A stretch of DNA of 64,000 nt from Loripinus fragilis (GCA_964019695.1 OZ026517.1:59733478-59797477); one strand, 5' to 3'. Shown: positions 1 through 10,734, numbered from the stretch's first letter. The notes: generated from the letters alone by a model not told the origin. Program-made: numbers and translations.

Positions 1-845
1 TAAAAACAAATCTGCAACAAGAGGAGCACAATTAGTACCCATTGGAATATTTACAATTTGCCTATATAATTTCGAGCCAAATCTAATAAATATATTGTCA
101 AAAAAATAATGGAGCGCATCACACATTTTCTGACATGACCACAATTTATATCGTATAGGTTGTTCTGAAGTAAAAAAGGCATTTTTATCATTACAAGCCT
201 AATAAAGTGAGCCCTCTCTGTTAAATGTTTGTTCAATTAATTCTGTTAGTTTTTCTTTGATTAGATTATGAGGCAATGTAGTATAGAGAGTAGAAAAATC
301 ATATGTAGACAAACCAGATGCTAGAAAACCTCTAGACTTCAATTTATTAGGAATTTCACCTGAATTTTTAATAGACCAAATAAATTTTTACCATTTCTTT
401 CATAAACTGTTGTGCAATATTTAATGACATGGTTTTTAATCGCAGTGAGGCAAGAAGTCAAAAGAATAGACAACTCAGTAGTTGTACATGCACTAGAATT
501 AGCAATAAAACGCGACTTATAGGGCCGTTTATGAAGTTTAGGTAACCAGTATAACGTAGGAAGCTTGCTATGGTCCTCATGAACAAACAACCCAAACTTA
601 ACTGCCATATGGCATCGATGCCTATCAACAATAGACGTCTCATCAAGCCCGTTATGCTCATATGTTTTTACAGTGCTAAGTTCTTGTTTTAGGGTGTTAA
701 TATAGTATCTTTTTCAAACGACTACAACATTGTTAGCAGCCTTATCTGCGGGGGCCAAAACGAACCTCCTATGGAATTCCTGGATCCCTTTCTTAAAGTT
801 TGTTCTATCAACCAGAGGGTAGTCCGAGTTTTCTCTGACGTATTA
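1..845 (-). pseudogene. Penelope-like reverse transcriptase, decayed, cut by window edge
   Basis: The reverse strand encodes part of a Penelope-like (PLE) reverse transcriptase, the polymerase that copies the element's RNA into DNA. Visible in order are FVLAPADKAANNVVV, LPTLYWLPKLHKRPYKSRF, a motif-A-like TYDFSTLYTTLPHNLI carrying the catalytic Asp, and IPMGTNCAPLVADLF at the window edge. The motif C (YADD-like) region and anything after it lie outside the window. The copy is dead: there is an in-frame TGA at 714-716, a one-base deletion near 377-384 that shifts the frame after GKNLF, and an in-frame TAG at 199-201. Family assignment rests on the WLPKLHK and PMGTNCAP signatures recalled from mollusc PLEs. 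No GIY-YIG endonuclease is visible. The frame fades out near 845, where a palindrome begins. Confidence 0.85.
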
Positions 846-960
846 GTGGCTTTTCTTTAATTTGATATTTGCCACTACTAGTGGCAAATATCAAAACATA
901 GAAAAGCCACTTAAACATCGGAGAAGGCTCGGATTATCAGAGGGAAGAACCCATTAGTGT
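780..960. repeat. Head-to-head inverted PLE ends with palindromic junction
   Basis: The minus-strand sequence just upstream of the Penelope frame (AGAAAAGCCACT followed by a GAGAAAACTCGGA block) reappears on the plus strand at 900-940 as AGAAAAGCCACT followed by GAGAAGGCTCGGA. Between them lies a palindrome with arms 861-877 and 879-895 around one base (877 pairs with 879), nested in outer arms 845-856 and 900-911. Penelope-like elements often carry inverted terminal arrangements, so this could be such an end or two copies joined head to head. Confidence 0.7.
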
Positions 961-1464
961 ATAACGGGTTAATGGCATTGTGGTCAATAGCAAAGCTTCC
1001 ATTTTTTCCAACTTCAGTCAACATAGGAAAACTTGATTACTTGAACTTATCACAGACTCAACAGACATGGGCGGGTCCAGACGGTGAGGGGGGGGGGGGC
1101 AGGGCTTCCGAGCCTCCCCCATGGAAAATTATAAGTGACTATAGGTTTTCTTAGAAATACTGGTACGGATCCCTCTGAAGGGAGGTCCGTACGACCCTCT
1201 GTGAAAATACGTTGACGACTAAAACAGTTTTTTCATGATCCCTCCATCGGAATTGTTCTTTGTCTGCGCATGACAGATAGTAAGTTCTACAGAAGTCATC
1301 AAACAACTTGAGTGAACAGAGACTGAATTACAGTAGAAAAATGTTTGTAACAATAGTTAAACCTCATTCAGGTTCCTTATAACTATCATCTGGTCTACAC
1401 TTAAAAACTGTCAAATATCTTCTTGCCTTAATTCAAGGTTAACAAAATTTCCAGAGTAAAAATG
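961..1464. other. Intergenic, no gene seen
   Basis: The only marked feature is a 12-base G run at about 1088-1099 next to C-rich sequence. No convincing open frame, repeat copy or RNA gene was recognised here. Confidence 0.5.
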
Positions 1465-1690
1465 TAAATATTTTCTTACCCATCAGTTTTAACATTTGCT
1501 TTTGGTTCTGAAAAGTCTCAATAAGACTGTTCTTTTGAGTATCCACATACAATAATGATTTAATTGAGAAAAAAGGAAATTAATTTAGAACTATGCACTA
1601 TCTCATTCTGGAGGATTCATTATTCCACAAAAACCTTGGTGCTCATTGGAAGTGTCTCATTGAGATGCTTCCAATGAGTACCCACAAAAA
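1465..1690 (+). repeat. Family D palindromic MITE, degraded fragments
   Basis: The stretch from 1478 reads TTACCCATCAGTTTTAACAT, the left end of the family-D element seen cleanly at 9475, 45345 and 49957. The central hairpin is degraded (TCTCAATAAGACTG). A second related hairpin follows at 1637-1685, GCTCATTGGAAGTGTCTCAT mirrored by ATGCTTCCAATGAGTACCC. Confidence 0.55.
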
Positions 1691-1771
1691 ATAGTTTCAC
1701 TTAGAACTGTTCTTATCACTTAGATGGAACACAATTGTCTAAACTACATGTAGCACATTTCTACTTGGCTG

Positions 1772-4700
1772 TCATGTTCTTGTCCTAAGCCTATTAAAGA
1801 TTCCTTGATCAACAGCAGGTCTCAGATAGGCTCTCCAATAATCTAAATCTTCTATACCCAAAACAAGTTTTGGCATCATGGGGGCTTAGGTGAGTAATTT
1901 GAAGAAAACTGAGTCTAAACTATATGGACTGCATACTTCATCTTTTTCCCTGCAATGATAAACCAAAGGGTAACCATTCAATAAAAGTTTGTAAAATTGT
2001 ATGAAAATATAGGCAATATCCTGAAAGCAAAAAATTCCCGAGCCTTTTCAGACTTTTACTTATAATGAAGTCAGAATGGCCCATTCTATAAATTGAGGGG
2101 TCCAAGTTATGATTTCCAAAAAACTTGTTATTTCTCTGAAAACTGCTTTTGTCTCGGCAACAGTGCAGACCCTGATAGAATGCTGTGTTGTATTGGCATT
2201 TCATCAAGGTCTTCACTGTTTGCATTTCATAGAGGTCTTTACTTTTTACTAGCATTTAGGTCAACTTTGAAAATGGCTTTGTTTCTGTTTTTCCAAAAAT
2301 AATAATAACTGGAAATTTATGTGTCAATTTGACACATATGACCCCTGCCCGGGGCCATTGTATGTGAAAAAAAAACATTATTCGTATGAGACCCAGGGTA
2401 TGTAAGGGACAAACGGACTAGGGTGATGTTTCAAATTTTATTATATGTATGCACTTTATATTTCACACTGGCAAATCTGGGCCTTTACGTGTATCAGCAA
2501 ATGAAGGCAGTTGAAAATCTCTTAGTTTAAACAAGATTTTATTTCGAAGATAGAATGCATTTATCAATACTACATTAATATGGTATTAAGTATTTGCTGT
2601 TCTGGGTTATCAGCATTTTGTGCAAAGAAAAATGTTTAAAATTTTAGAACTTTTAAGGTACGTTTTTCGACCTGATAAGCACACATGCTCATATTAGCAC
2701 ACATTGGGTAATTAAAAAGCTGTTTACACAAAATGAGTTTAGATTTCTAGTCAATCCATTGGTGAAATTTCATTATTAATATGGATTCACTGTGTAGATG
2801 GAAAAGAGTATGGATCAAATTCAGATGTCATGAGGCCCTAATATTTTGTTGGGCCTGATCATGGCTCAAACTGTTTGCAAAGGTTTCCAGCAGAGAAAAC
2901 CAGCAGATAAAGAGTTATTTATGCAATGTACACTTACTTTTGATATATGAGCACCAACGACTTGTGACATATATGGTCAACCACTCTCTAATCAGCATAT
3001 CTTTGTCGCCTCCATTGTTCAAGGCATGAAGACAATGCTTAATAAAACCTAAAAAAGATATAAAGAAACTTTGAACAAAAAATAAAATGCACTATTGGCT
3101 GCAAATAAAAGGCTACATCTGATTGGATAATGTCATATAATTGGCGACATTATAACCTGTGAAAAACTGTTGCAAACTCGACATCATTAAGTAACTTATG
3201 GATAACAGGATACCAAAATTGAAGCATGAATATCAGGATAAATGTTGAATGCATGAAAAAGTGTGATAATACAATAGATGTAATGCACTGGATCTCCAAT
3301 GGAGGTCCAGAACATTACCTCCATCCCAAATTCCACCAGTTTCTGCAAAGCTGAAAAACAGAATGAGCATGAAAATATACATGTGCATGAAAATGTGGAA
3401 AAAATAAAACAAAAGTTATTATGCAATTTCTATATGACAGGATGGGAGGTCTCATTTCATCCATAGGGATATCGGGAGGGATATGACTATTATGAGGCAT
3501 CATATCTTGAAATAGAAGTGTCAATATATGAATGAAAATAATAATTCTTCAAAGTAATATAGAAATTTCTTTGATAGTGAAATATGCAAAAAGGTTAATT
3601 ATTTGCAAATGATCAGACTTAATAAGATCTTTAAGATGGTAATGCATCATGGAGCTTATAGCCAAGGCATATCTATAAAAAAAATAGTGTGCCTGTTCTT
3701 TGGCATTAACCAGTACTGAGCCTGTAGGGTTGATCTATTGTTTGCAAACAGTCTAGTATGAGCAAACTTTTTCAACCCAGATCAGACTGCCCCAAAAAGA
3801 AATGGGTCATTACAGTTTTGTATGTTATTCACCTTTCCTTAAGCAATGTTTTATTTAAAAAATAAATGTTTTAGTGATTTGTCAAGCATCCAATGTCTCG
3901 AGTTTGCTAACATTGTAAACCCTGACCAGTTTACTCCATTAGCAGTCAATGATATGGGTGCCAATTTTTTGGGCCCTGGATGAAAATGGATGACAAGTGA
4001 ATTATATAACAAAAAGTGCCACAAGGCCTTAGTTTATCCCCTCTCTACTTCTTTCAAGGGAGGGGTTGGCGGTCTCTTGATTTTTGAAAAAAATTGGCAT
4101 AGGTTCCCCTAGCCAGAGCATTTACAGATTTTTTCATTTGAGGGTCTGTAAAAGTGTTGGGTAAGACAGAGAACAGGCAAGTTTGGATAGATTTCCCTTA
4201 TCCTAAAGAAATCTTTCTTGCACTGCTATATGGATAGATTTTGTTTGTAAATTTAAGAAAAATAATAATACCTGCTTTGCTTCAGCACCAGGCCAATGGC
4301 GGCCGGATACTCACTGCCTTTTATTTTCGTCCAGGGCCCGTCCTGATCGAGCAGATGACAGATATTGTGATTATAGATCCAACTGTGTAAAGCACCAGGT
4401 TGACATAAAAACTAATCAGCATTCTATTTTTTCAAGGATGTTGGAGGGGGGGATAGCCGAGCAAATGAATGTGCTGTGTTTTTAACTTATCCATTGTCCC
4501 TATTGTGTGTGGGAAATGCTGGGGTTGATAAACCTAGGCAAACATGGCAGTGCAATGTAATAACAGACTAGGGGGTGCTACCATTGTTTTATCAGCTGGC
4601 TGTCGAAATCACAGGTGTTTGTAGTTATGTCCAAAAACATGTTATTGATGCCCTAGAAACTGGGAAAAGCCTTCTAGGGCATCAATAACATGTTTTTGGA

Positions 4701-5131
4701 CATAACTACAAACACCTGTGGTCCAAATAGTGTCCCCACAGTGTTAGGGTTTACGGCATGTTTTTGTCCATCAATGCATCAACTTGATAATGAACAGAAT
4801 AAAGACTTCTAAAAGCTGAGTTTATAACATTTTAAATTTTAGACTTTCCTAAAGTTTAGGCTAGACAGCATTTTATTTCAAACTCAAACAGTCTACTTAC
4901 GTACCTATGCCTTTGCCGTCGCTGCATATCTGTGAAAGGCACTAGATGCTGGGTAGTGCCATTCGCCTCAATGTACTGTCTTCCCGTATTTTCGTATAAA
5001 GCGTTCTCTTCTGCCAATATTTGCTGAAAGCTTTTCAAAAGCTCAACTTGTTTCTCTCGCCAAAATGTTACCCTCAGAACTGGCACTCGCTTTTCGATGC
5101 TAATATCTTGTTGAGTCCCGATTATGCTCAC
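1772..5131 (-). CDS. Five-exon gene of unknown function, about 197 aa
   Basis: I do not recognise this protein. Exons on the reverse strand are 5131-4905, 4382-4272, 3350-3319, 3048-2938 and 1884-1772 (TGA at 1774-1772). Every junction is GT-AG: donors GTACGTAAG, GTATTATT, GTAATG and GTAAGTGT; acceptors end TTTACACAG, TGTTTTTCAG, TCTTTTTTAG and CACCTAAG. Phases chain without conflict (2, 2, 1, 1), including a 32-nt microexon. Joining 227+111+32+111+113 nt gives 198 codons with the stop. The product is hydrophilic, Trp/Tyr-rich in the middle (WIYNHNICHLLDQDGPWTK, then REWLTIYVTSRWCSYIK), with no signal peptide, membrane segment or zinc motif. The main oddity is that the first exon opens at GTG with a TAA four codons upstream and no in-frame ATG before the eighth residue from the exon end. 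Either the start has mutated, or this is the 3' part of a longer gene with exons above 5131. A variant polyadenylation signal (ATTAAA) lies at 1564-1559. Introns are 522, 921, 270 and 1053 bp. Confidence 0.65.
2080..2260 (+). repeat. Family E/H MITE in intron 4 of the unknown gene
   Basis: The left half carries GAGGGGTCCAAGTTATGATT. Next comes GGCAACAGTGCAGACCCTGA, mirrored around an AT-rich core by TCAAGGTCTTCACTGTTTGC. The pattern matches copies near 48870, 53180 and 62415. It lies wholly between exon 5 and exon 4 of the gene. Confidence 0.6.
2838..2920 (+). repeat. Family E fragment, intron 4
   Basis: GGCCTGATCATGGCTCAAAC is followed by TGTTTGCAAAGGTTTCCAGC and then AACCAGCAGATAAAGAGTTA. 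This is the right flank of the family-E element seen at 14150-14320 and 17090-17160. The left arm is missing. Confidence 0.5.
3690..3800 (+). repeat. Family E-like fragment, intron 2
   Basis: Blocks TTGTTTGCAAACAGTCTAGT and CAACCCAGATCAGACTGCCC recall family-E arms, but in a scrambled and degraded order. Confidence 0.35.
4610..4720. repeat. Perfect 49-bp inverted repeat in intron 1
   Basis: Bases 4610-4658 are exactly complementary to 4672-4720, with a 13-base loop at 4659-4671. The left arm begins CACAGGTGTTTGTAGTTATG and ends GATGCCCTAGAA. No mismatch was seen over 49 bp, which suggests recent origin or correction of one arm by the other. It sits inside intron 1 of the five-exon gene, so its RNA could fold into a long hairpin in the pre-mRNA. 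It may be a short foldback MITE; no clear target duplication is visible. Confidence 0.85.
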
Positions 5132-5139
5132 CGATTCTT

Positions 5140-5300
5140 AAATGCTCTGATTCAATTGGAAACTGTGATTAAATGCCGAAACTGCTAGAAAAATACAGCA
5201 ACATTCAACAATCCGTTAGCCGCGAAATTCACCATTGTTGTTTTGTGCCACATGACGTATCACGTGATTACGTTTCTCATAGCTACAGAGAAAACAGACT
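5140..5300 (-). promoter_or_regulatory. Candidate promoter with CRE-like and E-box sites
   Basis: At 5253-5267 a CRE-like TGACGTAT overlaps CACGTGA, a palindromic E-box. This lies about 120 bp upstream of the first supported exon of the minus-strand gene. On the plus strand a splice-donor-like CCAGTGTAAGTAAAG occurs at about 5311-5325, so a divergent transcript is conceivable. No TATA box was identified, and function is inferred from motif and position only. Confidence 0.35.
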
Positions 5301-5827
5301 GGTTCCTATCCAGTGTAAGTAAAGAAACGGCGAAGCCGTGTACCAAAATCACCCCGCTACCCAGGGGCAGAAAACGCTAAATAATTGGACACAAACCCAT
5401 TTTGCAAAGCATTTTATTTCTTGACAACGTAGTTCAATAATTCAGCTTCATGTCCGTGCATGTTACATTGCCGTCCTCGTCTACACAAGTTACGAAAAAT
5501 GTCGCTGATTTTCGCCATCATTTTCCCGTAGACTTTAAGGTAAATGTCAAAATAATGGTCAAAAAATATAAACCCGATTTTCTAAGTAACGCAAATGATT
5601 TCAGAAAAAATAAATTAGGACTGAATAGCAGGTCCATTAACCTTCCTACTGTATAATTTTTACTAAAATCTGTTGACCACCATGTGGAAAGAAATTTTGA
5701 TTTTGCATGATTTTTATCTGAACCGGCACTTAAAACTCAAGAAGACATCTTAAGATGAACGTTAACCCTTTCTGGACCGTAAACTCCTAAACGGTTACAT
5801 GCACTTTGACAATGAAGATTCAAATGA

Positions 5828-5960
5828 AATGCCGCATAATGCAGCATTTCATCAGGATCTGAATTGTCTGTTTAAGAAAACATCAATCTTCAGAGACTGA
5901 AGAAATACAAACGTATGTTTCGGAAAATAATTAGTTGTGACCCCTCGATATATACAATAG
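5828..5960. repeat. Family E/H fragment
   Basis: AATGCCGCATAATGCAGCAT and TTTCATCAGGATCTGAATTG, then GTGACCCCTCGATATATACA, match the core and the GAGGGGTC end of family E/H on the opposite strand. A related fragment lies at 23180-23280. Confidence 0.55.
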
Positions 5961-6015
5961 ACCATCATAACTTTATTGTATGAAGCTATATGCAAAATTC
6001 CACTAGTCTGATTAA

Positions 6016-6372
6016 AGCTGCATAGTCTGTAACTTTTGATCTTCTAATTTTAGAAATAATGTTTTTATTTTTCAAGAACACAGTAAAACTACCCTAATTC
6101 GGGTAAACATTTTACAATTTTTGTAAACTACAACAAGTTATCACTATCAAAACAACTGCATTTATATAAAAAATCAACGGTCTAGAATTATTGGAGGGAC
6201 GTAAATAATTACAAACAAGAGAAAAAACACCTGTCTTTATAAGATAATTCACTTTTCCATGCAGTTTTCAGCTGTACTCAACATTTTACTGTGAAAACAT
6301 AACTTAATTCTACTTTTACAAATGATTTAAAAAGAGAAGAAAATTTTTCGAAAAATGTTCATAGTTACAGAC
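6016..6372 (-). mobile_element. Family J MITE (TTAA-flanked), right end eroded
   Basis: The left terminus AGCTGCATAGTCTGTAACTT is preceded by TTAA (6012-6015). The interior is a diverged, reverse-orientation copy of the intact family-J element at 59726-60090; shared blocks include GGAGGGACGTAAATAATTAC and TTTACAAATGATTTAAAAAG. The right terminus breaks down after ATAGTTACAGA, so the last bases of the inverted repeat and its TTAA cannot be assigned. TTAA targets are typical of piggyBac-type elements. Confidence 0.75.
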
Positions 6373-6689
6373 TTAATTTCTTAAAGTTTTTTTTTTACAA
6401 AATGCGTGGGTGGTAATATTTAAGTAAAAATTATTACCTGAAGTAAATGAGACCCCAACTCTTTCTCCAAAGAGGTACGCCGTTTACTTGGTATGCATCC
6501 CCAGTGATCGCCAAGGCCTGAAAAATATGGAAACCTTTTACTTATACATGTAATTCACAATGACAAGTTCGACCCTTTACACACACGCTTTTATAAGCGC
6601 TAAGTTAGCTGTCTAAGAGTTGTGCATGACATATGAACTTCTAATTTTCGGCCTGTTTCATTTTTGACATGGACCCATCCTGTGGATGA

Positions 6690-6762
6690 AAAACAGTGTT
6701 GATCCTGATCAGCTGGCTTCATTAGAAACCAGCTGATCTAGATATACACTGTTTTCAAAATA
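6690..6762. repeat. Family E-like hairpin
   Basis: CAGTGTTGATCCTGATCAGC is mirrored by GCTGATCTAGATATACACTG around a GGCTTCATTAGAAACC core. The flanks differ from other family-E copies. Confidence 0.6.
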
Positions 6763-7179
6763 GGGTGTAGAATTAAAATAGTGAAGCACAGTGCGCTAAC
6801 TAGTTCGATTATGTTATCAATTTAGAAACAGCAAGTATAGCTTTAAAAACAACATACATAAACGGTGCTGATCTGACTACGCAGACGGACAGGATGATCA
6901 GTATTCGCACGTTGCAACAACCGTTGTTTCTTTTAATACATATCCTCTGGCTCTTAATGGGGTGGGGACCATTTGCCCTTTGTTGCATGCATTTCACTCA
7001 AGAGCCTGTTCTATTTTACTTATTTTAGACTGACTCTCGTATTTATTCATAAAAAATTAACAAGTGTTTGTTTTTTGAAAAGTTCTATTTGTTAACTGGG
7101 GGTTCTTTTCAATTTCTAAAGGAATTCAACCTTATATCAATACTTTCAGTATGGTAGTATGTCTCTAGTGACAGATGCA

Positions 7180-7292
7180 ACATACCTAAGTACTTACGCA
7201 TATGCGATCAATGAAAGCTCAGACGAGCCTGTGCATTCGCACAGTCTCGTCAGAGCCTTTGCTGCTCGAACGCACATTGTAGAGGCGTAAAT
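7180..7292 (+). repeat. Family B palindromic repeat
   Basis: CGCATATGCGATCAATGAAA leads into a hairpin: AGCTCAGACGAGCCTGTGCA pairs with TGCACAGTCTCGTCAGAGCC-type sequence at 7231-7260, ending TTGCTGCTCG. Family B is recognised by the CGCATATGCG end and this GC-rich core. Confidence 0.65.
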
Positions 7293-8019
7293 GAATGACC
7301 AGGCCAAACTTTACTTCGCAAGCCCCCATTTAGACATTCAACTGATGACTTTGCGTATTTGCGATAATGATCTGGCACATATTTACACTCTCTTGGCAAA
7401 TAAAATTTGAGTGTTTTTTTCTCGTTTTTTTTTCTTTTTAAAAATATCTCATATGACCGTTTTATTAATATCTCATACGAAAAGGAGACATTATCTTGGT
7501 AATAATAACATTGTTTTTAAGAACTGCAAAATATGCTAAAATTTCAGTTTTCCAGTTATCATGGTTATCACTCATTTGTAAACATCATTTTGTATCTACA
7601 TTTGTGTGTATACGAAGTTCTAAATAAAGAAGGAAGAAGTTACTTCCGTTTAATGGCGATTACCAAGGAACAAACTATTAATTACTACACGATAACTGAT
7701 AATTAATACCAAATTGCTATTGCAGGTTCTTCTCTTTAATTCTGTGATAATCTATGGCGTTCAGTTTCGATTATAGAAAGGTTCATGCAAAAGCATTTAC
7801 ATGAGACAAGCCATGAGAAATAGGTGGTAGGAATTACATTTCTATAAACATCTAAACAAAAAGGTCTGGGTGAGATGGGGTTTTTTTTGCTTTTGCGCAC
7901 AGGGAAAAGCTGATTAAAAAATACTGAACTTAAGAAATTTAAATCTTCCTAGATGCCCGCTAAAAATGTATATTTGGCTAATTATTTGAACCAGAGGGGT
8001 TAAGTACCTAATTCAACAT

Positions 8020-8057
8020 TATGAGGTTGACTTTCCACAGAAAGTCAGCCTCAAATA
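8020..8057. repeat. Short inverted repeat
   Basis: TGAGGTTGACTTT and AAAGTCAGCCTCA form a 13-bp stem with one mismatch around CCACAG. Confidence 0.6.
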
Positions 8058-8239
8058 CTGAATTCGGGAATAATCCTGAAAACTTTGAGTATGTTTTAGA
8101 TTTCTCCAAGGCGAGTCGCTTGAATTTTGGCAATATCTCTTGGATTACATCGGCGACCAGCAAAGCAACATATGCAAACTCACCTGATCATTTGCTGCTC
8201 GCATACAAAAAGTATGATATAGACGTCACGAAGGATAAG

Positions 8240-8494
8240 ACCAGGCCCCGAGGTTATAAAACTTTTATCATGTTAACCTCAACCGAGCACGAAATTTCAA
8301 CTACTCATAAAAACGTAAATACCGACAAATAAAGATGTTTTTTTTTTTGCTTTAAGTCTCTCAGATGTTGTATTTATCTTGCTAATAAATGTTAAAATGC
8401 CAATTATTGTTGGCATTTTAACATTTTTGAGCAGGATAAATTTTGTGCTCAGCTGAGTTGAGCATGGAAAAAGTTTTATAACCTCGGGGCCAGG
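8240..8494. mobile_element. Family O MITE with about 60-bp inverted termini
   Basis: The left end CCAGGCCCCGAGGTTATAAA, extending to AACCGAGCACGAAATT, is mirrored at the right by AATTTTGTGCTCAGC and TTTATAACCTCGGGGCCAGG. A second perfect hairpin sits inside: AATGTTAAAATGCCAA and TTGGCATTTTAACATT at about 8388-8426. A fragment of the right half recurs near 35105-35160. Confidence 0.7.
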
Positions 8495-8769
8495 CGTTTA
8501 TTAGAGTTATTTGTGCATATGCGTTAGGTTCCAAAATCGCGTGTGCTGAACCATGTATTAGTCTGTATAATCGGGTGACTAAACTGTACCAAACAGGGTG
8601 GCATATGGAACAAGAAACAAGCAGATTTACTGTTGAGTCCTTATCTTTGCTTTACAGTATCTCATTTTTATATCTTGATTTATATGTTCTGGATGATGAT
8701 GCATTGATAAGTTAGGGGTCTTTCGTGCAAACCAAATAGCTATGTGTCTTTATCCACATCTGAATTAAG

Positions 8770-9065
8770 GGTGAGGCTGGCGCCGTGAAACCTGATTAAG
8801 CCCCCCAGTAAATATTTTACTGACCGTTCCAAGGCGGTACTTCTTTGTGGATCTTTTATTTGTTTTTGTTATGCATTTGTGCGTGTCTGTTTTATTTGTG
8901 CCATGTGGTCACCTGCTGGGAAAGGGCTGACCTCTTGGTTTTTGTTTGTGATGTATAACTGTGAGTTTGTTACTTTCCCATTGGTATCCTGGGTCAGGTG
9001 TGGTACTTGATTGTATCGATTTCTGATCTTTGCATCCTTAATTTCTTTTACAAAGATCGAGGACC
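8770..9065 (-). repeat. Family I dispersed repeat, copy 1
   Basis: This reverse-strand block is a close copy of the plus-strand block at 59345-59625. Both encode NRYNQVPHLTQDTNGKVTNS in one frame. They share CCAAGAGGTCAGCCCTTTCC, GAAGTACCGCCTTGGAACGG and the terminal GTCAGTAAAATATTT. Over the first 63 coding bases the two copies differ at one silent site, then an indel shifts the frame. The parent element is not identified; fragments of such a peptide may recur in bivalve annotations, but that is memory only. Confidence 0.7.
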
Positions 9066-9474
9066 CCGAGAGTGAGTAGCGCTTTCTGATCTGAAGTTTA
9101 AGTGTTACGTATGAAAACATTTTCGACTGCTCTAGGTTAAGAAGCGAGTTCAATAAATTAGGCACGATTTTTTTTATCATGATTAGAATAACGTGCAGTA
9201 GAAATAACACATTAACAATTGGTGCTAATAATACAACGCACGCGCAAACGGTGTCAATAACTAATGAAAAGGCTGAACATGAGCTTAATTTGAGATATAC
9301 AAATGATTTGCTATTTTGTTTAAAGCGATATTTCCCCTCTTAGATACATGAAGTGGCAAATATGATATGTGCATAGTCGAAGGAATGTTATCATTTTCTT
9401 CATGTGAAGCAAACTAGTCGCCAAGCATGTTATCACAGGTTTAGATAAACAAAAAAAAACAGCGTAAAAAAGTA

Positions 9475-9592
9475 AATATTTTCTAACCCATCAGTTTTAA
9501 CATTTGTTTTGGGTGCTCAAAAGAACCGTCTCATTGAGACGGTTCTTTTGAGTACCCACAACATATGTTTTGGTTGAGAAATAAGAAAATTA
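9475..9592. mobile_element. Family D MITE
   Basis: Ends TTTTCTAACCCATCAGTTTT and GGTTGAGAAATAAGAAAAT enclose the perfect core hairpin GCTCAAAAGAACCGTCTCAT / TGAGACGGTTCTTTTGAGTA. Total length is about 118 bp. Confidence 0.75.
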
Positions 9593-9799
9593 AATTGAAT
9601 TAAAATTAAATCGTTACGCTCTTAACTAAAGTTCTGCATGTTATGGAAGACGAATACAAAAGAAAAACATGAAGTAAAAGGCAAGATAGAGCAACAACAT
9701 CTGCAAATGTATAAACAAGATCTGATTTTTTTACGACTAGCCAGATTTACGAAATATATTATATTCGCAAATATTATCAAGCCGCTGCCCAGTAAGAAC

Positions 9800-9862
9800 T
9801 TAAAGACAGGTCAATATCGGCCCACCAGCGAAACGCCATTAAATTTTTGCTGGCTGGGTACG
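9800..9862. repeat. Family A short palindrome, decayed
   Basis: TCGGCCCACCAGCGAAACGC is retained, but the second arm is degraded (ATTTTTGCTGGCTGGG). Better copies are at 11548, 19903 and 37840. Confidence 0.55.
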
Positions 9863-10715
9863 CATAGACATATACAATACGGTTAGTTTTGCGGTGTCGC
9901 GCGATTCATATTTGTTCTGGACCCACAGCCAGGCCAGGCGTCTTATTCCGATTTATAAGCCCATTTGTTTCCAAACATTTGACGCCTGTCGGACATACAA
10001 TACCAAAGTCCTTACAAAGTCATACGGAACACCCCTAATGAGAGCTGGGTGCAGCGCCGCACGTGCAGGAAGTCATAATTTGTGATGAACTGCGCATGGC
10101 ACAAATGGAAACGGTAATCCTGAAGTTTTAATTTGTTTTTAAGTACGAGTTCAATTCATCCCACAATGTCGGGTAAATTTAATGGTGGGTGACTTGCAAG
10201 GACAGCGTAAATTTATAGGAATTCAATTTAATGCCAAATTAGTAGAAGCATTTCAAATAGTTCTATGGAATTCGTGAGAACTTGAACAGTCAGGTGCATA
10301 ACTTCCAAAAGTTAAAAAATATATCACTTAAAGCAGTTAACGTTTTTAGCAACAAAAACAAAAGTAACCTGTTTGAGTGAAACTGTCTTTTTTCATCTTC
10401 ATATTCTGGAGTTACTGCAATTTTCACGGCCATGTGGGTAATTTTATCTGAAAGACCTTTAACATAACTTTACGATTATGCAATAAAATTGTGTACGCAT
10501 CGTCTAGAAATTTGTACGCGAGGTCATTGAAAATCAGAAAATAAGCTACTTTTTAACTTGAATAAGTTATATTTTTGACGGACTAAAATTTGACCTTGGC
10601 GTAAATAATTTCAGATATAACCTAAATAAGTTACTTTCGATAGCCTCACTTTGAAATCATTTTTGAAAAGACACAATTTTAACTTCTTCGAGTGATATAT
10701 ATTGTAACTTATACA
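9863..10715. other. AT-rich intergenic, no gene seen
   Basis: Only short chance open frames occur. No splice-supported exon, tandem array or repeat family was recognised. Confidence 0.5.
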
Positions 10716-10734
10716 GGATATGCCCCTGACAGTT

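Noticed and set aside
3196..3426. 76-codon minus-strand open frame
   Set aside because: The frame belongs to intron sequence; the real coding part here is the 32-nt microexon 3350-3319 in another frame.
8021..8332. 103-codon plus-strand open frame
   Set aside because: Its 3' third lies in the inverted terminus of a MITE and its start lies in a short palindrome; no homology recognised.
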